DNA from: Mastigias papua
Taxonomy: Eukaryota > Cnidaria > Scyphozoa > Rhizostomeae > Mastigiidae
Length of the DNA stretch: 64,000 nucleotides
Assembly: GCA_964019165.1 (NCBI GenBank)
Contig: OZ025278.1
Span: forward strand, 5,716,517 to 5,780,516
Direction of reading: 5' to 3'
In this document: positions 21,729 through 31,802 of the stretch, in pieces
Position numbering within the stretch: position 1 is the first letter of the stretch
How the letters are laid out: each line of letters opens with the position of its first letter
Position numbers and translations under genes: made by a program
The notes under the pieces: model-generated
Told to the model about the DNA's origin: nothing
Seen by the model: the letters and a program-made list of their open reading frames with translations, nothing else
Databases searched by the model: none

Positions 21729-24700
21729 GGGCAATTGTAAAATGCAGGTCACCAGGTCATGTAAAATCATAGAAATAGGAGGACTAGAATGCGCGCTCTA
21801 TTGTTTCGCTTTTGTTTGGTATGTAATACCCATGAGGAGCAAAGATGGTAGCAACACGTTGGCAAAAGAATGTTACGGGCTATGCTGTCAAATGGTGTTT
21901 TCAATCTATTTGGACTAATATTGAACCTATGTAGACTGTAAATGCAATTTTCGGTGTGGTGAAGGAATAAGATTATCGGTAAGTGCCTTCAGAGTTTGAA
22001 AATTACCTTTTTTGTTGCGATTCCATCGCTTTTCACAAGTTTGCTACATGGCCCTTAGGGTTTGTATCCTGTTCTTGAATGCCCCGAGAGATCCAAACAG
22101 TGACAGGTTAACTAAGGATAAAATATCCACAACGTAAGTCAGAATTACTTTGTTTCATAGCTAGTTGGATCACTTAAGAAAAGTACTTTTAAGCGAAACA
22201 TTCATCTTTGACAGGATAGGCCAAGTACTTTCTTAGAGGGGTAGTGCGAATGTGGATAATAAGAATCTATGTATTTTTTAGCATTGAACCATTCCATACA
22301 GTTCAAGACTCAGGATTTCAAATAGTTGTCAACTATCAGGTAGTTGTGTGTCAGCTGCAGGTATATCGGAGGTACCCGCATCAATTGTATACAACTAGGC
22401 TAGTGTGCATGCCATGCGGCCTACTCTGGAGATATCCAAGGAGTACATCTTTTTCTAGGAGTACTGGCATGAAAATTATTGATGTTAGTGCTGCAGTGCA
22501 AGGAACCGATAGCAGCATGACCTATATGTGTGTCATGTTGGCGTGAGTGCAAAGTAACTTTGTGAATCTCCGGCGTGAGCATTACACGGAGTGCACCTAG
22601 GCAACTTGGTTGTATCCTAATCAAAGACATTGACATAATGGACGGGTCATTACTTACTTGTGGGGAGGGATGGAAGACATTCTCATATTGTTGACGGAAT
22701 TTTCTTTCCCCCCTCTTAGATTTATGCAAAAGTTTGGTCCCTACTCCAGGATTTCAGAAGAAACTCCATACTCCTTCTTTTGAAGTGCTCTTTATTTTTC
22801 ATTCCCTCTCTCTCTAGCTCTGAGTGTGCAGAATTTTGGTCCCCCTCCTAGACGTCTTCCACCCCCTCCCCTGAAAGAATTAATGACCAGCCCCTAAGTA
22901 GCTGTTAATTAAGAGTCCATTTAGCTTCCTAGGGGTAGTTTTGCTCCATACTTTAGCTGCATAACTGTGTGATTGTTGTACCAACCCAATTTACTTGTAC
23001 TTTTTAAGAAATATATTATGTTTTTGAGAAGTATATTATGTATGTGAACAATATATAGTGTCTTTAAGGAATATATGAAATTTCTAAAAATGTGTTATTT
23101 TTGAGAAATACAATTTTTGACAAATGTAGTATTTCAATATGATTCTGAAAAGGCTATGATTCAGAACATAGTTATCAAACAACATGCCATAAAAACAAAC
23201 AAGTTGGTGGACATATCATTCATGAGAAGTGTAATATCATTAGCAGCCTTATTATCTTTGAATTTTTATATTCTCAGATTTAATAGAAATGCAATGAGAG
23301 AAGAAATAGAATGGAACAGTGCTTAGTCACGGGATTTTTGTATTCTTCTGATGTCTTTTCTACAGAGCAATGGCAGAATGTTCCCACATGTATCACTGCA
23401 TTCCTGGCATGTTTAATGCTTTAAAGTATGCCAAATAAAACATGAATTTTACTTTCTCGCTTCAAGATTTGACTAAAAGGCCCATCAAAGTTACCCTATG
23501 ATACCCTACCCTTCATCTTATTGCAAACTTTATCAAATTTCTATTGAAAAAAGCCTGGGTCACATTTGTTATTCAGATACCAGGATCTGATGGTGTAAGA
23601 CTGGGAATGATAGAATCCTTTTTTATAATACATAGGCTCTTCAACTGCAAAAGTGAAGACTTTTGTGCACTCCAAGGCCTCTTCTGTTAGTTTACATCCA
23701 GTTGCTTGTCCAACATTTGTTCCTCCAGTTTTATTTACTGCACTTATTGTATGACTAAATGATCATACTTATTTATTTGATTAAACCTTGTATTGTTGTT
23801 ATGTTAATGTAAAGCTAAAAAGTTAATGTTTTTTGAATAATTGGTTTCCGGAAGGTCTCTGGGCAATTGGCATCTTAGGGGGTATTGATATTGACCCCCA
23901 TATTGACCTGAGAGAAGCTGTTTCTTATATTTGCACCCAGATGTAAACAGTTACTATTCCTCTCTAAATGTGCAGGAATCTAGTAAAATCAGTAAATATT
24001 CTTGCAGCAATTGTAGCTAGATATGCCCAAAGTATTTGTAAATAAGGTCAATATAAATCAGTAGTCGAATTAGCGTTGAATAGAAAGTGGCAAGGCCTAC
24101 AAGTCACAAGGAAAACCCCTCGTGCGAGTATACTTACGAATAAAAAAACAGGTTATTTCGTCCAGAAGTTAGATTTTCTAAAGTGTGCATCATTTGTTAT
24201 ATCCATATTTATTGCTAGGAAGTACCATGTTGCAAAACTACGCGTCAAACGACATTTAGCCTATGTTCTTTACGTAGACCTCATAGTGCCGCTTGTCTTT
24301 TTGCCAACATGGTGCTACCATTTTGACTCCCCATTGGCATTACGCTCCACGTGACCTACCGCGCATTCTAGTCCTCCTATTTCTATGTGTAAAATGCAGG
24401 TCATGCCGCAAAACAGGAAGTTACTCGGAACTGTTTAAGTGGCTAAGGCTGTGGAAACGGCTTGCAGCCGTCTGCTTTATTTTTCATTTTTCATTTGTAC
24501 CCAGTCTGCAAGCAATAGCTGTTTGTCAAGAGAGGGAAGAGAAAATGGAAAAAATAATGTAAATCGGGGTTTGAACAAATGAAGAGGGGAAATAATGCCA
24601 CTGAGAATTTGAGAGGCACACGTACGCGTATAAGCATCGATCATTGGGGATTACACGATTGTTTTCATATGGAACAGGTTTATAAGAAACCTAGTACTAG

Positions 24701-25684
24701 ACACACTTAAAATTTAATAAGCATTTGTAACTACAAGGAAAGAGTTAAGAAACAGTAGAACTTTATGTGCTTTCTTTCAAAGTTTCGTAACCCCCTCCCC
24801 ACTTTTCTCTACGGATTTAAACAAGTTTCCACTACAGTATCTTTGTGTCCTTAACCTCATGAACAATACAAAAAAAACCGTTTTCCGTTCTGCTTTCGTT
24901 GTCACTGACACTTTTCTATCGACTAATGGAACTTTTAAGAAACTTTTAGAACAAAGACTGTGAATAACAGTTAGGTAACCTTTACTACTAGGTCTTGAGC
25001 CAGGTTTCTTATAAAATAGAAAAGTTGAGGTTATAGTCTAGATCACTGGTTTTAAACATTAAACATATGTTTTGTAGAAACAAATGGTGAAAGGTTGTAT
25101 TCATATTGATTAGAAATATTTTATTCGGAAGCAAATTATTCAACTGTTTTTTATTCAAGTATTCCAAGACATCGTGGAAAGGACGAAAGTAATTTCGGAG
25201 ACGGTTAGTGAAAGTGCTATAAATTTTACCTTTTACCCATGTTGTCTGGCAAATTTTTCAAGTCTAGGGATGAGTGAAATGCCTACAAAGACAATGTATC
25301 TAAAACAGGGTGCAAACTGCATTCAATTTCATAATGGGCTGTAGCAAGAGACGCCGGTCAGAGCTCAACATACCTGATTTTCATTGCCATAAAATATTAA
25401 CTGAGATGGTTCCTAGAAAAGTGTTGTAAAACATTAAGTGGCCAACCAGTTACAGAGTAACTACACGGCAATCTGATAATTGCATATTGCTATGAACGTG
25501 CATCATCCCTGCCTGACAAGTTATGGATTTGCCATCTCGAAATATCTTTAGAGTCATTGACGGCCTTTAGCCTCGCTTCCTTATGCGATAGATTGAACCG
25601 CGTGGCCTTCTCATAAAAATGTAAGCGGCTGCCAGCGTGACCTGCATTTTACATGACCTGGTGACCTGCATTTTACAGTTGCCG
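21729..25684. mobile_element. 4-kb TIR element with 9-bp target duplication
   Basis: Ends GGCAATTGTAAAATGCAGG and, on the complement at the right, GGCAACTGTAAAATGCAGG, continuing identically through GTCACCAGGTCATGTAAAAT. CAGAATAGA flanks both sides (21720-21728, 25685-25693), and the array module is restored when the element is removed. A further inverted copy of the end sequence lies at about 24363-24411. A 9-bp duplication suggests a Mutator-like element, but the interior (short frames at 22244, 22421, 24076 and 24293) shows no transposase I recognise, so it is probably non-autonomous. Confidence 0.85.
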
Positions 25685-26048
25685 CAGAATAGATCCCCTC
25701 AAGAAACTCCATGAACTGAAAGCTACACGATCATTATCCCTCGTAATATAAGCACACGTCAAAATCAAATAATATAATAAATAGACTCTTATATAGGAGG
25801 GATAATAACAGTAAACAACTTTGCTATGGTCTATCACTATTTAGCAGCGAAATGACTTTGGTTTAGCTAGCTGAATCAAACTGCTTGGAGAGGAACTGTC
25901 ATGGCGATAATAGCTCAGAGTCAAGGTGTTGGAATGTGACTGAAAACATCCACACAAATAGCCGAGACCAGTAGACAACTCACACAATGGATAAAGCATA
26001 TACATTTAGACTTAAACAAACCCTTTTGGTAAGAAAAAGGTGACTTAC

Positions 26049-26115
26049 CATGTAGAACACACTGACAACGTTGTCCTCTGAGTCAAAGGGCAATTTATGA
26101 CCTCGAGGATACTCC
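26049..26115 (-). other. Exon-like module, B0 copy (e3 type)
   Basis: Minus strand: LPFDSEDNVVSVFYM in one open frame, then ATG|GTAAGT. The A-unit counterpart at 30289-30355 reads LPFDLEGPIIGIFYQ before CAG|GTGAGT, so here the frame is conserved. The upstream splice site is unclear in this copy. Confidence 0.4.
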
Positions 26116-26437
26116 CCGAAGCGAAAACTAAACGATCGCAATCCGATCTCTAGTAAACACGCGTCAAAGGCAAGCGAAATAGGCGGCAATATAGCACGTC
26201 ATACAACTGAAAACTTCTAGTCAATAGGTGATCAGAATTAAACACAGACAGCAACGTGAAATAGCGAGTAGAGTCGAACGGCCTGGAATGGAACTTTCAT
26301 GGCGATAATCCCGCTAGAGAGGGTGGCCATGTGACTCCGCTTAAAACATCGAATTACGCAGGTGAAAATAGTAGAAAATGCAACGATTCGACGAAGAACA
26401 TGTTGGCATACTCTACTGTACGACAATAGCGACTCAC

Positions 26438-26740
26438 CTGGTAGCAAAAGGACGAAACCGTGGAGGACAACCAAAACGAAGATCCATCCAAGCAAGCTCT
26501 ATACCCCTTCTGAGAGTAGACAGTTTACGTGGATGGGGACGAAAACAATGGAGAACAAAAGGCTATAAACAAAGGCCCACGAAGTCGAAAAAGAGAAATC
26601 CGAATATCTCGTAAGAAAAAATAGATAAAAATAAAAGCGAAACTGATTGCACCCATTGGGAGGGTACACGACAATCGGAGCACAGTCTAAACCCGACCCG
26701 ACCAGCAACCAGTTCAGGAAAAACGCCACGAACCAGAGCG
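26438..26740 (-). other. Exon-1-like block of unit B0
   Basis: Minus strand from near the octamer block to CTACCAG|GTGAGT. It contains the word GTTCTCCATTGTTTTCGTCC shared with exon-1-like blocks at 30960, 36270, 40720, 46690 and 54000. Open frames of about 70-85 codons overlap it but do not align between units. Confidence 0.4.
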
Positions 26741-26754
26741 GCCGCCCCTTTGAT

Positions 26755-26792
26755 TTTGCTCATTTGCATATTAGGGATCTTAGTATATAGAT
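26755..26792. promoter_or_regulatory. Octamer/TATA-like block, type ii (before P26)
   Basis: ATTTGCAT at 26762-26769 and TATATAG about 20 bp further, then the palindrome. The same block stands at 31175-31214, 36500-36539, 40921-40960 and 46910-46956. On the minus strand it reads ATGCAAATGAGC just upstream of the exon-1-like block. Confidence 0.45.
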
Positions 26793-27320
26793 AGCAGTTT
26801 TTTGATAGCCCGCTAGACGCGGGCTCCCCTACCCCTGGTCAAAGCTGGAGATTAGCCTTGGAAAGACTAACGCAGTCGCCCATTGAAGCAGCATGGTCCG
26901 CATTTTCGATGAGGATCATGGGATGGTGACGTCATGGGCCTCTGCGATGGAGCACGTGACCATCAGCATTGCATTGGTCAAATCGAAAAAATTGCCAGAA
27001 AAAATTGTGCAAAAAATGCTGGGATACCTGCGCTAGGCTACGGGGCTGTATAAGGAAAGGTGGAAAGCCCCGTAGCCTAGCGCAGGTATCCGAGCATTTT
27101 TTGCACAATTTTTTCTGGCAATTTTTTCGATTTGACCAATGCAATGCTGATGGTCACGTGCTCCATCGCAGAGGCCCATGACGTCACCATCCCATGATCC
27201 TCATCGAAAATGCGGACCATGCTGCTTCAATGGGCGACTGCGTTAGTCTTTCCAAGGCTAATCTCCAGCTTTGACCAGGGGTAGGGGAGCCCGCGTCTAG
27301 CGGGCTATCAAAAAACTGCT
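26793..27320. repeat. Palindrome P26 (type 1), 528 bp
   Basis: Left arm 26793-27048, 17-nt spacer, right arm 27066-27320, nearly perfect inverted repeats from AGCAGTTTTTTGATAG to its complement. Each outer end holds its own mini-hairpin, AGCCCGC-TAGAC-GCGGGCT. Arms contain TGACGTCA, CACGTGACC and CTTTCCAAGGCTAATC. The copy-specific word CTGGTCAAAGCTGG is mirrored in the right arm as CCAGCTTTGACCAG. Confidence 0.95.
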
Positions 27321-29260
27321 AGTCTTAGTCATATCAATAGAATTGCTTAACATATAACATATTGTGTATAACATCACTTGTATCCATAGAATACAAATAA
27401 TGTACTACATATACAGCTGTGTATGAATGAAAATGAATAACGTTCCAAGCTATTTGAATTAAACTTACCTAATGAAATGTGTGGTTATGTCCTATACTAA
27501 TTCCTTAAAATACCACAATCAAATGCATTCTTAAGCATGATAATAACTTGCAACCTAAGGAGTCGAGTACAATGTAGTAGGGTAAATTTACATTGTATCA
27601 AAGGGTAGAAATTGTTTGTAACATCATTTGTCTCTATAGAATATAAATAATATACTACATATATGGCTGTGTATTAATGAAAATCATGAACCTACACTGC
27701 TATTGTCATTAAGTTTACCAAATGATTATTTGTGGTGCTAGTGTGTATTAGTTAATGCCTCAAAATACTACAATTACATATATGCATATGCATAGATATC
27801 AAGTCTAACCTAAGGAGTCTAGTTCACTTTAGCAGGGTAGATGTGCCTTACAGTATTACAGGTTAAATATTGCACATAAATTGCTATACATGGGTGCAAC
27901 TGTCAGCTGAGTGTAACCATTAATCTTCCTAAACACCCAGTACTTGCTTGCATTCAAGTAGGTTGTTTCAAATGACAATGTCTAATTATACTCCATAATT
28001 CAAGTGCATAGAAACTAAAGAATATTCCTAAACAATGCTATGACATATTCAACAATGATTTCAAACTTGTATATGAGTGTGAAACAACCTTCTATACATA
28101 ATAATCTCTTATAGCAAGCCCCTTATAACATTTGACTATGAACAATACTGTAAAGTGGAGTGGGAGCTCAAAGGTGGGGCTCCAAGACAATACAAATGCT
28201 TGTTATCTAACACTAAAAGATCCATTGAAACCATGTTATCATGTGCAGAATGAGGTATGGAAATCATGAATGGCGTCTATAACAAATGATCTGATAAAGG
28301 CAGAGAGCTGGGTAGCCAGGAGACGAATATTTAGCATAAAAGAACCCAAATGCTGATTCAAGGAAAATAAAAGTCAAATTTATAGTGAACACACTTATTA
28401 GACTGTTGTAAATAAAGAGTATTAAACTGCTGTAACTACATAGGCAATCAGTAAAGTAGTATACTGAATACAGCCTCAGGAATAAGTTACTTAAGTGTAT
28501 TGAATACACACCTAAGTTAGAACACAATATCAATGTAAATAAATAAAGAAGGAACAACTGGAAAACGCATCCAGTACTATACACGAAATTATCAACGAAT
28601 TAGTAGATAAAATATCCGTATAAGACTTGGCACCTTTAACTATAAATAACCGAGTGATTTAGGATACAGAAAAGTGTACTAATGGGAATAACACACTGCG
28701 ACTGAGATGAATAAGAACCGCCCCTCAAAGTGTGAGAGAGAGTACACGTAGTACTTTTCTCAAAATACTGCAAGAACAGTGAACGGGAAAGAGATCTAGT
28801 ACAGTCCAATACTCAAACGAATAATTTGAACAATATCGTAGCTCCAGCTTACAATAAGTATATTATAAAAAGCAAGAGCTAAGCAGAAGTGACTGACAAC
28901 ATCTCAACCGTAAACAAAGCGGCCTAACTATCCAGTTATAATTCATTGAAAATCTCGCACAAAGACAAAGTACAAACAGCACGCTAAAAGTCCTAGTATA
29001 TCAGTAAATAATGCAGTAAGGATCTCCTAAATATTATACCGAAACTTCCGTAGTAACACAACGGTAAGTTACAGGCGAAAATCAAGCGAACATGAAAGGA
29101 ATTGCCATGATCATATGACCCCCGAGCAGAGGCAATCGTATGGAATCTCCCTCAAACCATCGCACCAAATCTCGTCTAGCTGGGAAAGTAGTGATCATTC
29201 TAAACAAAATAATCCTGGTAAAACTAAATCGAAACCTTGTTAATGAAATAAGCCACTTAC

Positions 29261-29430
29261 CTTATAGAGAAGAGACGAAATTCCACGAAGAATTGCAAGA
29301 TATCCATCCACTTTGTAAACACGCCCTCAACTGCAAACTTGCGGCCTTGTGTAAACACTATTGTTCGCAAACAAAGGATGAGAGGTTCTGCAATCGTGAA
29401 CTGAAGTTGGGAATCCCCTCGCATGTCTAT
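29261..29430 (-). other. Exon-like module e5, unit A1
   Basis: Minus strand: TTTTGTTGTATGTTGTAG is a good 3' splice site, followed by 170 nt starting ATAGACATGCGAGGGG and ending CTATAAG|GTAAGT. In this copy a 57-codon frame runs from the ATG to the donor. In units B1 and B2 an extra A shifts it to another frame that stays open in B2 but not in B1. Six copies keep the splice borders (19441, 29261, 34566, 39007, 44996, 52702). No database family comes to mind. Confidence 0.5.
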
Positions 29431-30059
29431 CTACAACATACAACAAAATAAAGCGTGTAAGAATACCAAAATATCACCAGAATAATATTAAGAACAGTTA
29501 GCAAGTAAATTATACACACTTTGGACATCTCTGTTCAAACGTATTTAGATGTTTCTTGACTACTGGCAATGAGAATCAAACACACAGAGCAGGTGCTTCC
29601 TTGGCTGAACTGGGGGGAATGGGAACTTCTGATAACAGTTATATCACACATAAAAACTTACACTCTTATCAGTAAGTCACATAAAAACATGAAAACCTAG
29701 ACCCAACTGAATTCAGGAATGATCAAATTAAGCAGCCCATGTAGCATAATTCATCAGGAAACATCACGATCTCCTATGCCATCTATCCACGCATTAACTT
29801 CAAGGAATAAATATAGCAATCCAGAAAGGGATACAACAGTAAACATATCATAAGTATTTCATTGCAATATTGTGAAAGACCCACAGCAATCCAGAGAATA
29901 AAATCCATCCGATCGGAGAGGATGTGTAATGGCGAAATACCACCGAGGGAAGCTCGCTCAAAATACTGATATAACATGTGTAAAATGAAACATGTATAGT
30001 AGACAGAAAAATTATAGGCCATCTGAAAACACACCTTATTATATGTAAAAACGACTTAC

Positions 30060-30177
30060 CTAGTAGTAGAAGGATGAAAGTTCGCTTGAATTCACCAACC
30101 AAGAGAGAATAACATCAAGCATGGTGGAGATGAACTGTCATGGCGGAAAACCCCCGAGGGAAGCTATTGCAATCTCG
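30060..30177 (-). other. Exon-like module e4, unit A1
   Basis: Minus strand: ATATTGCTAG, then a 118-nt module with the recurrent CTTCCCTCGGGGG and CGCCATGACAG words, ending CTACTAG|GTAAGT. The last 25 codons read STMLDVILSW...SSFYY in all three copies examined (30060, 35366, 45797), ending in phase 0. A TGA just upstream in that frame means the whole module is not open. Confidence 0.5.
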
Positions 30178-30288
30178 CTAGCAATATTGAACATTAAGTG
30201 TCGAAAATACCATAGAAAGTGCACACAGAGGACAGGGGAAAGACAGGCAATTTGAAGTCAAACGTTATAGCATTAGAAAACCACTCAC

Positions 30289-30355
30289 CTGGTAGAAAAT
30301 ACCTATAATAGGTCCTTCCAAGTCAAAGGGCAAACTCTACCATCGAGGGAAGTGT
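30289..30355 (-). other. Exon-like module e3, unit A1
   Basis: Minus strand: GCTTTTACTTTAG is a plausible acceptor, then 67 nt ending TTCTACCAG|GTGAGT. The frame LPFDLEGPIIGIFYQ matches the B0 copy at 26049. Confidence 0.45.
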
Positions 30356-30673
30356 CTAAAGTAAAAGCTACACGATCGCAATCATCTCCAGTATATGCAC
30401 ATGAAATTCACACTTAAATAGCAGGGAATAAAACTGTACACTTCTCGTCAATACATACTAACAATTTAGCACAAACAGCAAGTTGATCTAGGGAAAAGAG
30501 TGGAACGGCTTGGGAAGGAACAGTCATGGCGCTAATCAAGCGAGAGGTTCGCGGGAGGATTTCGCTGAAAACATTGAAATACCTAGCTCATAATCCTAGG
30601 CAATGCACACATCCAATGAAGGACTAATCGACACATTCTAATCGAAATGTTTTGTACAAAAATTGTGACTCAC

Positions 30674-30760
30674 GTGGCAGGACAACAACGAAATTTTCCT
30701 TGAGTCGGCTCTTCAACTGTCATGGCGATAATATCCCCGAGGGTAGGCATTGGACTCTCG
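30674..30760 (-). other. Exon-like module e2, unit A1
   Basis: Minus strand: ATGTTTTGAG, then 87 nt with CTACCCTCGGGG and CGCCATGACAG, ending at TGCCAC|GTGAGT. The sister copy in A2 (40420-40506) has the better TGCCAG|GTGAGT. Confidence 0.4.
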
Positions 30761-30869
30761 CTCAAAACATGGGATTACCTTGCCTAACACAACAGAAATC
30801 ACCGATGTTCAGTGCAGGAGTTACAGGCAAACATGAAAAGACCACTTTGGATCGAAAACAGTCACTCAC

Positions 30870-31190
30870 CTGCCATAAAAAAAGTGAAATTTCACACGGA
30901 ATCTACCATCATCCTCAACCAGTGCGAGATGAAACTACACTGAGAGCAGGCTTGCCGTGTGGAAGAATACAATGGAGAACAAAAGGCCACAACAAAGGTG
31001 CACGCAGTCCATCAGAAAAAGTCGAATATCTTTGCAAAAAAAATCGATAAAATTAAAATGACATCTAGAATATCAATTAGACTTAGCACTGGACCCTCGG
31101 CGAAAGTTTGAGACCGATCAAGCAGAAGACCTAGGAGGAGTTTTTACCACGAGCTGACCTGCGGCACATTTGATCTTTGCTCATTTGCAT
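30870..31190 (-). other. Exon-1-like block of unit A1
   Basis: Minus strand from the octamer block to ATGGCAG|GTGAGT, containing CCTTTTGTTCTCCATTG and GCTCTCAGTGTAG words shared with the other units. The transcription start is unknown, so the right border is nominal. Confidence 0.35.
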
Positions 31191-31214
31191 TTTAGGGATC
31201 TTAGTATATAGAGA
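31175..31214. promoter_or_regulatory. Octamer/TATA-like block (before P31)
   Basis: ATTTGCAT at 31183-31190, then TAGGGATCTTAG and TATATAG up to the palindrome edge. Conserved with the blocks before P26, P36, P41 and P46. Confidence 0.45.
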
Positions 31215-31802
31215 AGCTTAGTACTGATAGCCCGCTAGACGCGGGCTCCCCTACCCCAGTTCAAAAGTTGCAGATTAGCCTTGGAAAGACTAACGCAGTG
31301 CCCCCATCCAAGCTGCAAGGTCCGCATTGTTGATGAGCATGGATGAAAAAGCTCGCATAGGATCATGAGACGATGACGTCATGGGCCTCTGCATTGGAGC
31401 ACGTGACATCCGGCTTTGCAATGGAGAAATGAACAAAAATTTGCGAGAAAAAATTGTGCAAAAATGCTCGGATACCTGCGCTAGGCTATGGGGCTTTAGA
31501 AGATGAAGAATAAAATCAAAAAGCCCCATAGCCTAGCGCAGGTATCCGAGCATTTTTGCACAATTTTTTCTCGCAAATTTTTGTTGATTTCTCCATTGCA
31601 AAGCCGGATGTCACGTGCTCCAATGCAGAGGCCCATGACGTCATCGTCTCATGATCCTATGCGAGCTTTTTCATCCATGCTCATCAACAATGCGGACCTT
31701 GCAGCTTGGATGGGGGCACTGCGTTAGTCTTTCCAAGGCTAATCTGCAACTTTTGAACTGGGGTAGGGGAGCCCGCGTCTAGCGGGCTATCAGTACTAAG
31801 CT
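31215..31802. repeat. Palindrome P31 (type 2), 588 bp
   Basis: Arms 31215-31497 and 31520-31802 with a 22-nt spacer. Copy-specific substitutions occur in both arms: CCATCCAAGCTGCAAGG is mirrored by CCTTGCAGCTTGGATGG, and ACGATGACGTC by GACGTCATCGT. Arms carry TGACGTCA, CACGTGACATCCGG and terminal AGCCCGC/GCGGGCT mini-hairpins. Confidence 0.95.

Larger units (their letters stand above)
17641..26792. repeat. Array unit B0, with two inserted elements
   Basis: A B-type unit (compare 32780 onwards) lacking its first kilobase. It is swollen by a TRIM retrotransposon (19672-20670 plus the second LTR to 21079) and by a 4-kb TIR element (21729-25684). Without those it is about 4.2 kb, in line with the other units. 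It carries exon-like modules at 19441-19607, 21680-21728 with 25694 onwards, 26049 onwards and 26438-26740. Confidence 0.75.
27321..31214. repeat. Array unit A1
   Basis: 3.9 kb, nearly identical to 37068-40960 at a constant offset of about 9,746 bp. The left two thirds are AT-rich, and the hydrophobic open frame at 28264-28584 shows no domain. Five exon-like modules on the minus strand follow from right to left: 30870-31190, 30674-30760, 30289-30355, 30060-30177 and 29261-29430. Confidence 0.85.

Noticed and set aside
26932..27181. 70-codon frames in palindrome arms (repeated in many copies, both strands)
   Set aside because: They occur on both strands because the DNA is palindromic and carry no recognisable domain; other constraints explain the conservation.
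28264..28584. Hydrophobic 106-codon frame repeated at 38013-38330
   Set aside because: It is shared only by the near-identical A1/A2 duplication, has no counterpart in A3, and its composition follows AT-rich DNA.
29251..29430. U1 snRNA-like start (ACTTACCT) and CTGCGAT...GGGAA words on the plus strand
   Set aside because: ACTTACCT is simply the complement of a 5' splice site. The stem-loops and Sm site of U1 are not present in order, and a minus-strand exon explains the module better.
30060..30870. Spliced-leader RNA genes (short exon followed by GTAAGT)
   Set aside because: No Sm-type site follows the donors at the expected distance, and several modules have their own 3' splice sites, which spliced-leader genes lack.
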